Shown piece after piece: positions 40,345 to 50,161 of a DNA stretch of 64,000 nt. The position numbers and the translations under genes were made by a program. Origin of the DNA: Aggregatibacter actinomycetemcomitans (GTDB lineage: Bacteria > Pseudomonadota > Gammaproteobacteria > Enterobacterales > Pasteurellaceae); NCBI RefSeq assembly GCF_003130205.1, contig NZ_NRDF01000007.1, forward strand, positions 1 through 64,000, given 5' to 3'. Below the pieces are notes generated by a model. It was given only the letters and a program-made list of their open reading frames with translations, was not told the DNA's origin and did not search any database. Position 1 is the stretch's first letter. Every line of letters starts with the position of its first letter.

Positions 40345-41444
40345 TTACTTATCCAACCCCTTCTCCTTCAACCAGCGCGCCATTTCTTCCGCTACTTTGT
40401 CGTTGTTCAAATCGCTGAACATAAAGTGCGTGTTGCCTTTAATACCGATTTTCGGCAGGTGAATCAGTTCCGCTTTGCCGCCGTGTTTGTTCACCGTATC
40501 AACAAACTGTTGCGCCATTTTCATACGAATGAACCACTGTTCGCCGCCTTGCGTGCCGTCCAAATGATCCGGGATGAAGTCGCCGAAATAAATTACGATA
40601 GGGATTTGCGTCAGTTTTTTGAATTGATCCATTGATACTGTCATTGGCGCAACATCACCAAATTTGCTTTCAAGTTTTGCTGGCACTTCGCCCTCAGGGA
40701 ACGGGAACGCACCGGGTTCATAAGCAACAATGCCCTCGACTTTATCGCTCGCCATTGCGGCCGTCCAGCCAATCACACCACCGGCAGAGTGAGTCACAAA
40801 CACACCGCCACCCGTTTTATCAAACAGTTTCACCATGCTGTCGGTAATCACCCCCATGTCAAACGCACCGGTGTTAGGTGTCATCGTACGGAAAAATTGC
40901 TCTTGTGCGGCAGGATCGCTACGCCTTCGTTCATCTTCGGATATACGCCGATCCGGAACTGCGCATACCAAAATTGATCATCGGGTGCGGCGGTGATGTT
41001 TTCCGCCACCGTGCTACGTCCCGCTTGTCCACGACGAGGCTGGTCGATCAGATAAACAGGGTATTTACGTTGCAAAAATAACTCGTTGAAGCCCGTACGT
41101 CCATCAGGCGTGGTCATCCAACCACGCGCGGACTGACCATAACCGTGCAGGAACACCAAAGGCGTTTTTTTCGCTTCTGTCGGAATTTGGTAGAACACGC
41201 TGGCGTGATCGCCGTGCAGGGTCATACCGCCCGCTTGTACTGCGGCGTTGTAAGTATCCCAAAACGAGCCGCCTTTGCGCTCGGCAATGGTTTTAGGAAT
41301 TGGCGTATACGTGCCTTCGGCGGTTTTCACTGTGCCGCCCACGGCAAAAGAGCCTTGCTTCTCAATGGAAAGCGGCGTGGCGTAGGCTTGTACTGCTAAG
41401 GCACAAGCGGTGAAAAGAGTGGAGAGTTTTGCGAGTTTTTTCAT
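40345..41444 (-). pseudogene. Frameshifted secreted alpha/beta hydrolase
   Basis: Two overlapping reading frames encode one protein of about 365 residues. The first (from 41444) has a signal peptide (MKKLAKLSTLFTACALA) and the oxyanion motif FLHGYGQSARGW. The second (to 40345) has the nucleophile elbow THSAGGVIGW and the C-terminal GIKGNTHFMFSD with the likely catalytic histidine. The frame changes near 40915-40925, at about MNEGV on one frame and SDPAAQEQFF on the other. The shift equals loss of one base. Both parts are otherwise undamaged, so this is a young mutation or a sequencing error. Confidence 0.8.
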
Positions 41445-41563
41445 GGGTTTTCCTTTTTTGAGTAATGCTATATTGTGTAATTTCTTCGTTAATCAATACT
41501 GCCACAAACGCATACGTTTGAACGTTGCTTTAGCAACGGCACGAAGTGTGAGCGCAGCGAATA

Positions 41564-41597
41564 AATCTCCCCTACCCCTCTTTGCTAAAGAGGGGAT
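41564..41597. repeat. Facing repeat, left arm (CTCCCCTACCCCTC type)
   Basis: ATCTCCCCTACCCCTC followed by TTTGCTAAAGAGGGGAT. It is itself a small hairpin (CCCTCTTTgctAAAGAGGGG), and it is the reverse complement of 41679-41714. This looks like a dispersed short repeat of the chromosome. Confidence 0.75.
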
Positions 41598-41678
41598 TTT
41601 CTTTATAGATTAAGATTATTTGGCTCATTAACTACAAGCTCTTGAAGATAAAAGATGAAATATATATTCGCTCGATCT

Positions 41679-41714
41679 AATCCCCCTCTTTAGCAAAGAG
41701 GGGTAGGGGAGATT
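41679..41714. repeat. Facing repeat, right arm
   Basis: AATCCCCCTCTTTAGC followed by AAAGAGGGGTAGGGGAGAT, the inverted partner of 41564-41597. Each arm can form its own hairpin, and the two can also pair with each other over about 33 bases. Confidence 0.75.
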
Positions 41715-41774
41715 TGGCAGAATCTAAACCAACCTCATACTCAATGAGCTACATGATCTTAGCTTTAAAAATAC

Positions 41775-43433
41775 CTAAAACTTCATCCCAGGCGCTAACA
41801 ATCTCTGCAATTTCGCGTCATGATGTTGTTTCACCTCCGGCTTATTATCGAAAATCATCACGTTGCCATTTTCGCGGGTGTAAGCGTCCCATTGCGGTAA
41901 GCCCTCGGCATTTGGGTTGCCGGTTTTGGCGAAGTTTGTCCACGCGCGGCTCATTTTATCCGCCAACGCTTGAGCTTCTTCGCCACCGCCTGTGGTTTGT
42001 GCCATGCGTTGAATATTGTTAAACACAAAGGCGATTGAGGTATGGTAGCTCATCGGCGTGCCGTTGAACACCGGCGTATCCCACGTGAACAAATAGTTAT
42101 ACACAGGCGCACCTTGTTGATCGGCTTTGAGACTTGCGGTTTTTAACGCAGGCGCACGCAAGAAGCTGTCCACATAGAGGGCATCAGCAAGCATACGGTC
42201 CGGATAGGCTTCACGGAATGCCGCCACCACTTCATCGTTTTTCTCGCCATATTTCGCTTTTAATTTTTCCTGAACTTGCGCTTCCGTCCACGTAAAGCGG
42301 TTATCTTTTTGTGAATTTGCCAAATCTAATTGCAACGGGAAACTTTCCCATTCCGTTAAGTTTGAACCGATTAAAAGCGGAATATCTTTCGCAATCTCTG
42401 GATATTTTTCACCCACAGGTTCTTGTGGAATTACTTTGCCGTCTAAGGTTGGCGCCCACGATAACGCCGTATTTCGATGGTATAAATCCGTTAAGCCGAG
42501 TTCTTTCGCGGTTTGCAGGTTCGCTTTAATCGCCGCCTCGTTAATTTGTGCAGGCGTGAAGTTATTCAGCTTCTCAAGTGCGGTCGATTTTACGCCTAAA
42601 TTTGCAAGGGTGAGTTCTGCCACGCGATGGCTGGCTTTTTGCGAGGTTAAGGTCATCCCCATTTTTTCCACCGCACCACTTTCCACAACGGCTTTATGGA
42701 ATAAACCTTTCGCACTTGGCATTGCCATCAGCGTCAGCACTTTTGCACCACCGCCGGACTCACCGAAAATGGTCACGTTATTTGGATCGCCACCGAATTG
42801 AGCGATGTTCGCTTTCACCCATTCTAATGCCGCCACTAAATCTTGCATACCTACATTGCCGGAATCTTTATATTTTCCGCCGTAAGCAGAGAGATCTAAA
42901 AAGCCCATAGCGTTTAAGCGATGGTTTACCGAAACCACAACCACATCGCCCGTTTTGGCGAGATTTGCACCGTCATAGCTATCTAAATCGTTCGATGCGC
43001 CCGATTGGAAACCGCCACCGTGAATCCACACCATCACAGCCCGTTTTTTGCCGTCATTTTTCGGCGCCCACACGTTTAAATTCAAACATTGCTCGCTTTC
43101 CGTCATTTCAGGTCCGGTAAAGAAGAAGCTACGACCGCCCATCGGCACTTGCGGACACACATCACCATAAGTCAATGCCATTTTCGCTCCTTGCCAATTC
43201 GCGACGGGCTTCGGTGGCATAAAACGTTCTGCCGTGGCATAAGGCACGCCTTTGTAAGTCGCCACGCCATTTTGCACAAAGCCTTGTAATGCTCCCGCTT
43301 GGGTTTGCACCACAGCAATGCCGTTGCCTGCTTGCACGGTATCATTGGCGGCATAACTGAAATTTGCTGTACTCATAAATACTGAGCCAATCAATAAAGC
43401 GGATAATAGTGTTTTCTTGAAAGTGCGTTGCAT
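41775..43433 (-). CDS. Secreted type-B carboxylesterase
   Basis: A 552-residue carboxylesterase (COesterase family). Residues 1-28 form a signal peptide. Landmarks are VWIHGGGFQSGAS (oxyanion hole, about residue 135-147), the catalytic serine in TIFGESGGGAKV, and SEQCLNLNVWAP. The start at 43433 has GAGGAG upstream and begins the signal peptide; an earlier Met is less likely. Its upstream region (43463-43535) shares a dyad and flanking bases with two reductase promoters. The natural ester is unknown. Confidence 0.87.
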   Translation of the reverse strand: MQRTFKKTLLSALLIGSVFMSTANFSYAANDTVQAGNGIAVVQTQAGALQGFVQNGVATYKGVPYATAERFMPPKPVANWQGAKMALTYGDVCPQVPMGGRSFFFTGPEMTESEQCLNLNVWAPKNDGKKRAVMVWIHGGGFQSGASNDLDSYDGANLAKTGDVVVVSVNHRLNAMGFLDLSAYGGKYKDSGNVGMQDLVAALEWVKANIAQFGGDPNNVTIFGESGGGAKVLTLMAMPSAKGLFHKAVVESGAVEKMGMTLTSQKASHRVAELTLANLGVKSTALEKLNNFTPAQINEAAIKANLQTAKELGLTDLYHRNTALSWAPTLDGKVIPQEPVGEKYPEIAKDIPLLIGSNLTEWESFPLQLDLANSQKDNRFTWTEAQVQEKLKAKYGEKNDEVVAAFREAYPDRMLADALYVDSFLRAPALKTASLKADQQGAPVYNYLFTWDTPVFNGTPMSYHTSIAFVFNNIQRMAQTTGGGEEAQALADKMSRAWTNFAKTGNPNAEGLPQWDAYTRENGNVMIFDNKPEVKQHHDAKLQRLLAPGMKF

Positions 43434-43462
43434 TAGATGCTCCTCATTGTGTTTGAATGAGA

Positions 43463-43535
43463 TCATTATAAATAAAAAAATTGTTTTGATTAGATAGGTA
43501 AAGTGGGAAAGGGTTGTGAATGGGATTCAATAATT
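43463..43535. promoter_or_regulatory. Conserved operator-like region upstream of the carboxylesterase
   Basis: CATTATAAATAAA, then TTTTGATTAGATAGG, then the dyad TTGTGAATGGGATTCAATAA (43514-43533). The same elements in the same order occur at 46014-46087 and 48046-48118. The pattern suggests a binding site for a common regulator, possibly a LysR protein of this block. Confidence 0.6.
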
Positions 43536-43550
43536 GATTACTTATGATGC

Positions 43551-43603
43551 CTAGGGTAACAAGTTACCCTAGGTTACGCATAGTTCAGCCCCTTTGGGGC
43601 TGA
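43551..43603. repeat. Compound palindromic repeat, right copy
   Basis: The palindrome CTAGGGTAAC-AA-GTTACCCTAG (43551-43572) followed by GCATAGTTCAGCCCCTTTGG. It is the inverted copy of 40270-40321, 3.2 kb away. AGCCCCTTTGGGGCT is itself a palindrome. Confidence 0.75.
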
Positions 43604-43608
43604 ATTTT

Positions 43609-43637
43609 ATCCTCTCGCCCGCTTGCGGGAGAGGGGA
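43609..43637. repeat. Short palindrome CCTCTCGCCCGC type
   Basis: CCTCTCGCCCGCTTGCGGG followed by AGAGGGG forms a hairpin just after the reductase stop at 43646 and may serve as its terminator. The same motif ends the 146-base repeats at 45848 and 47872. Confidence 0.65.
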
Positions 43638-43645
43638 TTTATCTA

Positions 43646-45814
<2,169 letters not shown>

Positions 45815-45847
45815 GGTGTTTTCCTTGTGTGAATTTTTACTTTATAC

Positions 45848-45992
45848 CCCCTCTCCCGTTTACGGGAGAGGGTGGAGAAAATTCGAAGAATTTTCGGAGG
45901 GGGAGGGGAAAACAAATATCGCTCCCCTCTCGTCTTCCGAAAATTGCCTTACGCAATTTCCGTCTGCCTCTCTCCCGCAAGCGGGCGAGAGG
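45848..45992. repeat. About 146-base repeat, copy 1
   Basis: It begins CCTCTCCCGTTTACGGGAGA, contains ATTTTCGGAGG and TCCGAAAATTGCC, and ends CTCCCGCAAGCGGGCGAGAG. The second copy is at 47872-48017 in the same orientation with few differences. It has at least three internal hairpins, which resembles a small non-autonomous repeat element. It lies between a reductase start and its operator-like region. Confidence 0.82.
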
Positions 45993-46013
45993 ATAATGTA
46001 TCGTTTGAATAAG

Positions 46014-46087
46014 AACATTATAAAAGGAAAAGATTGTATTGATTAGATAGGGGAAATAAGAAAAGGTTGTGAATGGAATTCAACAAT
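46014..46087. promoter_or_regulatory. Conserved operator-like region upstream of the frameshifted reductase
   Basis: ACATTATAAAAGG, TATTGATTAGATAGG and the dyad TTGTGAATGGAATTCAACAA (46067-46086). This is the same series of elements as at 43463 and 48046. No LysR gene is divergent here; the toxin-antitoxin pair lies on the far side instead, so an original divergent regulator may have been lost. Confidence 0.6.
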
Positions 46088-46135
46088 CAACACAAAATAC
46101 TTAAAAGTGCGGTTAATTTTGACGGAGATTTTGCA

Positions 46136-46170
46136 AACAAAAACGGCTGTTGATTAAAAGCAGCCGTTTA
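46136..46170 (-). terminator. Terminator of the toxin-antitoxin operon
   Basis: On the minus strand AAACGGCTG (complement of 46161-46169) and CAGCCGTTT (complement of 46141-46149) form the stem and a T tract follows. It begins a few bases after the antitoxin stop. Confidence 0.82.
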
Positions 46171-46175
46171 CCGAA

Positions 46176-46460
46176 CTAAGCTGTCGTTGCGTAATGTGGT
46201 TTTAAATTTAATGCCTGCATTATTCGCATAACCGTATCAAAACGTGGCTTTGCGCCGTCGGTCAGCGCTTTATAAATACTTTCACGTGCCAAACCTGATT
46301 TTTGAGCGATTTCCGCGATGCCTTTTGCCCTAGCCACATCGCCCAATGCCACAATAAAATCGTTGCTGTCGCCTGTTTCGGCTATTTCGTTCAGATAAAT
46401 TGCAATAGCTTCATCGCTATCAAGGTATTTCACCATATCAAATCGTTGGGTTTTAATCAT
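46176..46460 (-). CDS. Antitoxin of a HigBA-like pair (HI1420 family)
   Basis: A 94-residue helix-turn-helix protein of the addiction-module antidote family typified by H. influenzae HI1420. The DNA-binding part is IAEIAQKSGLARESIYKAL (about residues 48-66). It should neutralise the toxin encoded just upstream and repress the operon. The start overlaps the toxin stop by 8 bases, so translation is coupled. Confidence 0.88.
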   Translation of the reverse strand: MIKTQRFDMVKYLDSDEAIAIYLNEIAETGDSNDFIVALGDVARAKGIAEIAQKSGLARESIYKALTDGAKPRFDTVMRIMQALNLKPHYATTA

Positions 46461-46779
46461 GTTGTGTATCCTTTTTCTGAAGTTTTAACTGAGAAAAAAT
46501 CTGTTTCGCCCGTTCAATATCAGCAGATTGAGTAGATTTATCGCCGCCATTCGTCAAGATGTAAGTAATCTCACCAAGTTGCCCGTAATAGATTCGGTAA
46601 CCTTTGCCAATATCAATTCGCATCTCACTCACGCCACCCGTGTTGGGCAGCGGCTTATGATCACCAAAATTCCCATTTTCTGCTCGGCGGATACGGGTCG
46701 CAATTTGTACTTTTGCGCGTAAATTTTTCAATCCATCGAGCCAATCATCAAACATTTCGGTAGTTTCAATGAGGTTCAT
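46453..46779 (-). CDS. Toxin of a HigBA-like pair (HI1419 family, RelE-like)
   Basis: A 108-residue protein of the phage-derived Gp49/HI1419 family, related to RelE/HigB ribosome-dependent mRNA interferases. Characteristic parts are WLDGLKNLRAKVQIATRIRR and MRIDIGKGYRIYYGQ. The toxin gene comes first and the antitoxin second, the order usual for this family. It sits between two reductase units in the repeat-rich block, where such modules often lodge. Confidence 0.88.
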   Translation of the reverse strand: MNLIETTEMFDDWLDGLKNLRAKVQIATRIRRAENGNFGDHKPLPNTGGVSEMRIDIGKGYRIYYGQLGEITYILTNGGDKSTQSADIERAKQIFSQLKLQKKDTQHD

Positions 46780-46942
46780 TCTCTTTTTTCCTGTATTGTA
46801 ATCACTTGGCTACAAAGGCGCAATAATTTACCTAAGAGCTTGACGAAATGTGAAGGAACGATTGATCGTTGTTGAGCTTGTCTTTTTAAATTTTCGAGCG
46901 GGATCGCAAAATAAAAAAGAAGAAGGGAAAAATATGGGAAGG

Positions 46943-46974
46943 CATAAAAAAATAGGGCGGTTGACCGCCCTATA
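46943..46974 (-). terminator. Terminator of the DkgA-like reductase gene
   Basis: ATAGGGCGG (46952-46960) pairs with CCGCCCTAT (46965-46973) over a TTGA loop. On the minus strand it is followed by a run of T, 12 bases after the reductase stop. Confidence 0.9.
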
Positions 46975-46985
46975 AATGTTGACTT

Positions 46986-47831
46986 TTACCCACGAAATTC
47001 CGCTAACCACGCAATCATTTTCGGATCGCGGTGATTGAAGATGATTTCATTGCGGTTGAGGGTTGCGATGTCGGCTAAATCTTGTGCGTCTAAAGTAAAG
47101 CTGAAAATATCACGGTTTTCAAGCATACGTTCTACTTTTACCGATTTCGGGATAATCGCCACGCCACATTGGTTTAACCAGCGCAATACCACTTGCGCCA
47201 CCGATTTACCGTGTTTTTCGGCAATTTTGGTTAAAACAGGGTTGGTAAAAATGTCAAATTTCCCTTCTGCCAACGGGCCCCAAGATTGTTGCAAAATGCC
47301 GTGTTCTTTGTGGAACGCAATTTCTTCGTCGCGTTGATAGAACGGGTGGGTTTCGATTTGGTTTACTGCCGGCACGATCTCGTGGCAAGTCATCAAATCC
47401 ATCAAACGGTCGGTGTGGAAGTTGCTCACGCCGATGGCACGGGCTTTGCCGGCTTTGTATAAGTCTTCCATCGCGCGCCACTCTTCGTGAACATCGCCCA
47501 AGGGTTGGTGCATTAAATACAAATCCACATAATCCAAACCTAAGCGTTCAAGGGAATCTGCCAAGGCTTTTTTGGTGTTTTCGTAGCCGTCTTCACGTTG
47601 AATCCACAGTTTAGTGGTGACGAAAATTTCTTCACGCGGAATGCCGCTGGCTTTAATGGCACGCCCTACTCCCGCTTCGTTGGCATAAACGGCGGCGGTG
47701 TCTAATAAACGGTAGCCCGCTTTTAGGGCTTCTAACACGGCTTTTTCGGTTTCTTCGTCGCTGACTTGATATACGCCGAAACCTACCATTGGCATTTCTA
47801 CACCATTGTTTAATTTGAATACTTTTTCCAT
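46986..47831 (-). CDS. dkgA: Aldo/keto reductase, 2,5-diketo-D-gluconate reductase type
   Basis: A 281-residue AKR5-type reductase. Catalytic residues are in LLDTAAVYANE (Asp, Tyr), FVTTKLWI (Lys) and YLMHQPLG (His); the NADPH-binding end is IIPKSVKVERMLEN. Such enzymes reduce diketogluconate, methylglyoxal and other carbonyls. The start at 47831 has AAGGA upstream. A longer open frame runs into the 146-base repeat and should be ignored. It is divergent from the LysR gene at 48131 across a conserved operator-like region. The symbol rests on similarity only. Confidence 0.82.
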   Translation of the reverse strand: MEKVFKLNNGVEMPMVGFGVYQVSDEETEKAVLEALKAGYRLLDTAAVYANEAGVGRAIKASGIPREEIFVTTKLWIQREDGYENTKKALADSLERLGLDYVDLYLMHQPLGDVHEEWRAMEDLYKAGKARAIGVSNFHTDRLMDLMTCHEIVPAVNQIETHPFYQRDEEIAFHKEHGILQQSWGPLAEGKFDIFTNPVLTKIAEKHGKSVAQVVLRWLNQCGVAIIPKSVKVERMLENRDIFSFTLDAQDLADIATLNRNEIIFNHRDPKMIAWLAEFRG

Positions 47832-47871
47832 TTTGATTTTCCTTGTTTTGTTGAATTTTGAGGCTACTTTA

Positions 47872-48017
47872 TCCCCTCTCCCGTTTACGGGAGAGGGTAG
47901 AGAAAATTCGCAGAATTTTCGGAGGGAGAGGGGAAAATCAATATCGCTTCCCCTCTCGTCTTCCGAAAATTGCCTGACGCAATTTCCGTCTGTCTCTCTC
48001 ACGCAAGCGGGCGAGAG
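47872..48017. repeat. About 146-base repeat, copy 2
   Basis: This is the direct copy of 45848-45992: CCCTCTCCCGTTTACGGGAG at the start, the ATTTTCGGAGG and TCCGAAAATTGCC core, and ACGCAAGCGGGCGAGAGA at the end. It lies between the reductase start and the operator-like region, exactly as copy 1 does. Confidence 0.82.
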
Positions 48018-48045
48018 AATCATTCCGCGTTTCGTTTTGATGAGT

Positions 48046-48118
48046 GCATTATAGAAAACTTTTATTCATTTGATTAGTAGGAAAAAATCGGATAACCTTG
48101 TGAATAATATTCAACAAT
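48046..48118. promoter_or_regulatory. Conserved operator-like region between dkgA and a LysR gene
   Basis: GCATTATAGAAAAC, CATTTGATTAGTAGG and the dyad TTGTGAATAATATTCAACAA (48098-48117). The dyad ends 13 bases before the LysR ATG, a usual place for autoregulation by a LysR protein. This is the best candidate for the founding copy of the shared operator. Confidence 0.62.
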
Positions 48119-48130
48119 AGAACGCATACT

Positions 48131-49024
48131 ATGATCGACAACATCAACGAACTTCGCACCTTTATCACCGCGGCGCAAGAAGGCAGTTTCACCAAAGCCG
48201 CCGCAAAATTAAACGTTTCCACCTCCGCATTAAGCCATTCCATTCGCAAGCTGGAAGAACAACTCAACATCAAACTGTTCAACCGCACCACGCGCAGCAT
48301 TGCCACCACCGAAGCGGGCGAGCAGCTGTTTCAAAATCTCTTGCCCTTGTTTGAAAGCATTGAAGACAATCTCAACGCATTAAGCACTTTCCGCGACACC
48401 CTGAAAGGCAAGTTGCGCATTAACGGCAACGATCACGTCTTTTTATTTGTGTTGTGGGATAAATTGATGGCGTTTAGCGCGCAATATCCTGAAATGGAAC
48501 TGGAACTCACCAGCGACACCAAATTTGTGGACATCGTGGCGGGGCGATATGACGCAGAAATTCGTTTAGGTTCCGATGTGGCGCAAGACATGATTGCCGT
48601 GCGATTAAGTGACAAAATGCAAATGGCGGTGGTGGGCAGCTCCGATTATTTCGCCCGAAAAGGGACGCCGAAAAAGGTGGAAGATTTGAGTGAACATGAC
48701 TGTTTACTCTTCCGACTGCCCTCCACCGACAGCATTATGGCGTGGGATTTCCGCCCCGCGAAACAATCCTCCCCTGTGGTGCAATTCCACCCGAAAGGGC
48801 AACTTTGTTTTAACAACAGCCATTTAATCAGCCGTGCCGTGTTGGCGGGAAAAGGCTTGGCATGGTTGCCTATTGACACCGTGCAGCCTTATTTAGACAG
48901 TGGCGAATTGGTGGAAGTATTGAGCGATGTTGCCATCAGTTATGACGGCTATCACCTCTACTACCCAAACCGCCGGCAAAACTCACCGCTCTTTAAAGCC
49001 TTGGTAACAGCATTGAAAATCTAA
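48131..49024 (+). CDS. LysR-family regulator, CrgA/YafC-like
   Basis: A 297-residue LysR regulator: helix-turn-helix FTKAAAKLNVSTSALSHSIR (about residues 20-39), then a substrate-binding domain ending HLYYPNRRQNSPLFKALV. It shares RTTRSIATTEAGE and the LYYPNR motif with the LysR gene at 39314. It is divergent from dkgA. The dyad just before its start recurs upstream of a second reductase and the carboxylesterase, so it may control a small dispersed regulon. Confidence 0.9.
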   Translation: MIDNINELRTFITAAQEGSFTKAAAKLNVSTSALSHSIRKLEEQLNIKLFNRTTRSIATTEAGEQLFQNLLPLFESIEDNLNALSTFRDTLKGKLRINGNDHVFLFVLWDKLMAFSAQYPEMELELTSDTKFVDIVAGRYDAEIRLGSDVAQDMIAVRLSDKMQMAVVGSSDYFARKGTPKKVEDLSEHDCLLFRLPSTDSIMAWDFRPAKQSSPVVQFHPKGQLCFNNSHLISRAVLAGKGLAWLPIDTVQPYLDSGELVEVLSDVAISYDGYHLYYPNRRQNSPLFKALVTALKI

Positions 49025-49048
49025 CCACAGGAAAAACACGTTGAAAAC

Positions 49049-49092
49049 AAACCGCACTTTTGGTTTTCTCAATCAAAGTGCGGTTTGTTTTT
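49049..49092. terminator. Uptake-signal dyad terminator
   Basis: AAACCGCACTTT (49049-49060) pairs with AAAGTGCGGTTT (49075-49086), followed by T residues. It lies between the converging LysR and methyltransferase genes. Confidence 0.88.
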
Positions 49093-49113
49093 GCGCCAAA
49101 TTTAAATGCCGCT

Positions 49114-49932
49114 TTAGCTAATTTGATAATGCAGGAAACGATAAGATTTACGCACCGTCGGCACAATCCACATAATGGCGGCTTGCAACAAACCGATACG
49201 TTTCCAGGCGGGAAAATCAAACATATATTTCGCCGAAATCAGGTGCAGATTATCCGCCCAACGTTCCATTTCATGATCATCATCGCAGCCGTAATCAAAC
49301 TGCGCCCGCATATGTTTCATCACGTCATGGTGTTTTTGCGAATTGCGACTCATCCAAGTGCTGCCGATGTCAAAGGCGATTTCACCACCACTAAAACGGG
49401 CGGCAAGATCTTCAAACAGCTTTTTCACCTGCGCTTCATTGAAATACATCAGCACGCCTTCAATAACGAATAAAAACTGCGCCTGCGGATAAGTAGCGCG
49501 TAACTCGTCCATCCAATCCGTGTCAAATGCCGATGTGGCAAGTAGAATTTCATTTTCCGCCGGCGGCATCAGTTGTTTGCGCAATGCAATCACATCGGGC
49601 AGATCCAGCTCATAGAACGGCACATTTTTGCCGATGTCGCCCACGCGCTCATGACGTGCATCCAGCCCGCAACCGATCATCACGATAATCGGTTGCTGGT
49701 GTTGTTGAATAAAGGCTTTGGTGATGCTATCCAAATAGGTGGCGCGAATCGCCGATCCCACCGAACTGCGGATAGCGGTGTCAAACTTACTGAAATCATA
49801 ATCAATTTGCGGCACCAGACGCAGCGCCGAGGCGTCGTGAATAATCGGCTCGGGCTTGAGGGACTCGTGATAACGCATATAGAGCGGAATAAGCAGGGTC
49901 TCGCTGACCGCATCCTGAATTTTAAACATCAT
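49114..49932 (-). CDS. LCM-type class I methyltransferase
   Basis: A 272-residue SAM-dependent methyltransferase of the leucine-carboxyl-methyltransferase-like family (PF04072 type). The SAM-binding motif is VMIGCGLDARHERV (about residues 83-96), with the acidic motif FYELDLPDV and FVIEGVLMYF following. Bacterial members mostly methylate small carboxylic acids or polyketides; the substrate here is unknown. GGAGG lies before the ATG. A Fur-like dyad is upstream. Downstream of the IS-split terminator it forms a separate transcription unit. Confidence 0.82.
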   Translation of the reverse strand: MMFKIQDAVSETLLIPLYMRYHESLKPEPIIHDASALRLVPQIDYDFSKFDTAIRSSVGSAIRATYLDSITKAFIQQHQQPIIVMIGCGLDARHERVGDIGKNVPFYELDLPDVIALRKQLMPPAENEILLATSAFDTDWMDELRATYPQAQFLFVIEGVLMYFNEAQVKKLFEDLAARFSGGEIAFDIGSTWMSRNSQKHHDVMKHMRAQFDYGCDDDHEMERWADNLHLISAKYMFDFPAWKRIGLLQAAIMWIVPTVRKSYRFLHYQIS

Positions 49933-50053
49933 TACCTCCTTGTGGAAACGCGCGGTTAAACCGCGTGGAGCGTCATGTGTGGCGGACAGTACGGCGCAAT
50001 CTGCCGTCGGGAAAAGACGAGAGTTGTCTTCTTGAGAACAGGAAGATTATAGA

Positions 50054-50068
50054 TGAGAATTATTCTTA
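50054..50068 (-). promoter_or_regulatory. Possible Fur-like box upstream of the methyltransferase
   Basis: TGAGAAT-T-ATTCTTA is a 7-1-7 inverted repeat resembling TGATAAT-n-ATTATCA, with three mismatches in all. It lies 122 bases before the methyltransferase start. It is a weak match that could arise by chance in AT-rich DNA. Confidence 0.3.
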
Positions 50069-50108
50069 ATTAAAGGATGGGATGAGGGCAGGCGCTGAAA
50101 AACGTTTG

Positions 50109-50126
50109 AAAAAATGACCGCACTTT
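50109..50126 (-). terminator. Distal arm of an uptake-signal terminator split by the IS
   Basis: AAAAAATGACCGCACTTT followed by GATC. The matching arm AAAGTGCGGTCATTTTT is at 51393-51409, preceded by GATC. Without the IS the two arms would form a 17-base stem with a GATC loop, a normal terminator for the ATPase gene at 51423. The insertion moves the arms 1.26 kb apart. Confidence 0.82.
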
Positions 50127-50161
50127 GATCTGCTCCCCAAAACTTGGACAGATAACTAAAC

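Larger units (their letters stand above)
41445..41774. other. Intergenic stretch with facing repeat copies
   Basis: The 330 bases between the broken hydrolase and the carboxylesterase hold no gene. They contain the facing repeats at 41564-41597 and 41679-41714, with about 80 AT-rich bases between them. Confidence 0.7.

Noticed and set aside
40881-40971. Programmed frameshifting in the split hydrolase
   Set aside because: No slippery heptamer or downstream structure is apparent at the junction, and homologues are single frames. Mutation or sequencing error is simpler.
47832-48023. Longer N-terminus for the DkgA-like reductase
   Set aside because: The extension is encoded by the 146-base repeat and is not conserved in aldo/keto reductases.
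50111-50150. Uptake signal as part of the IS terminal repeat
   Set aside because: The symmetry extends beyond the IS, but it is explained by the pre-existing terminator dyad: the IS tips are TG...CA and GATC is the target duplication.
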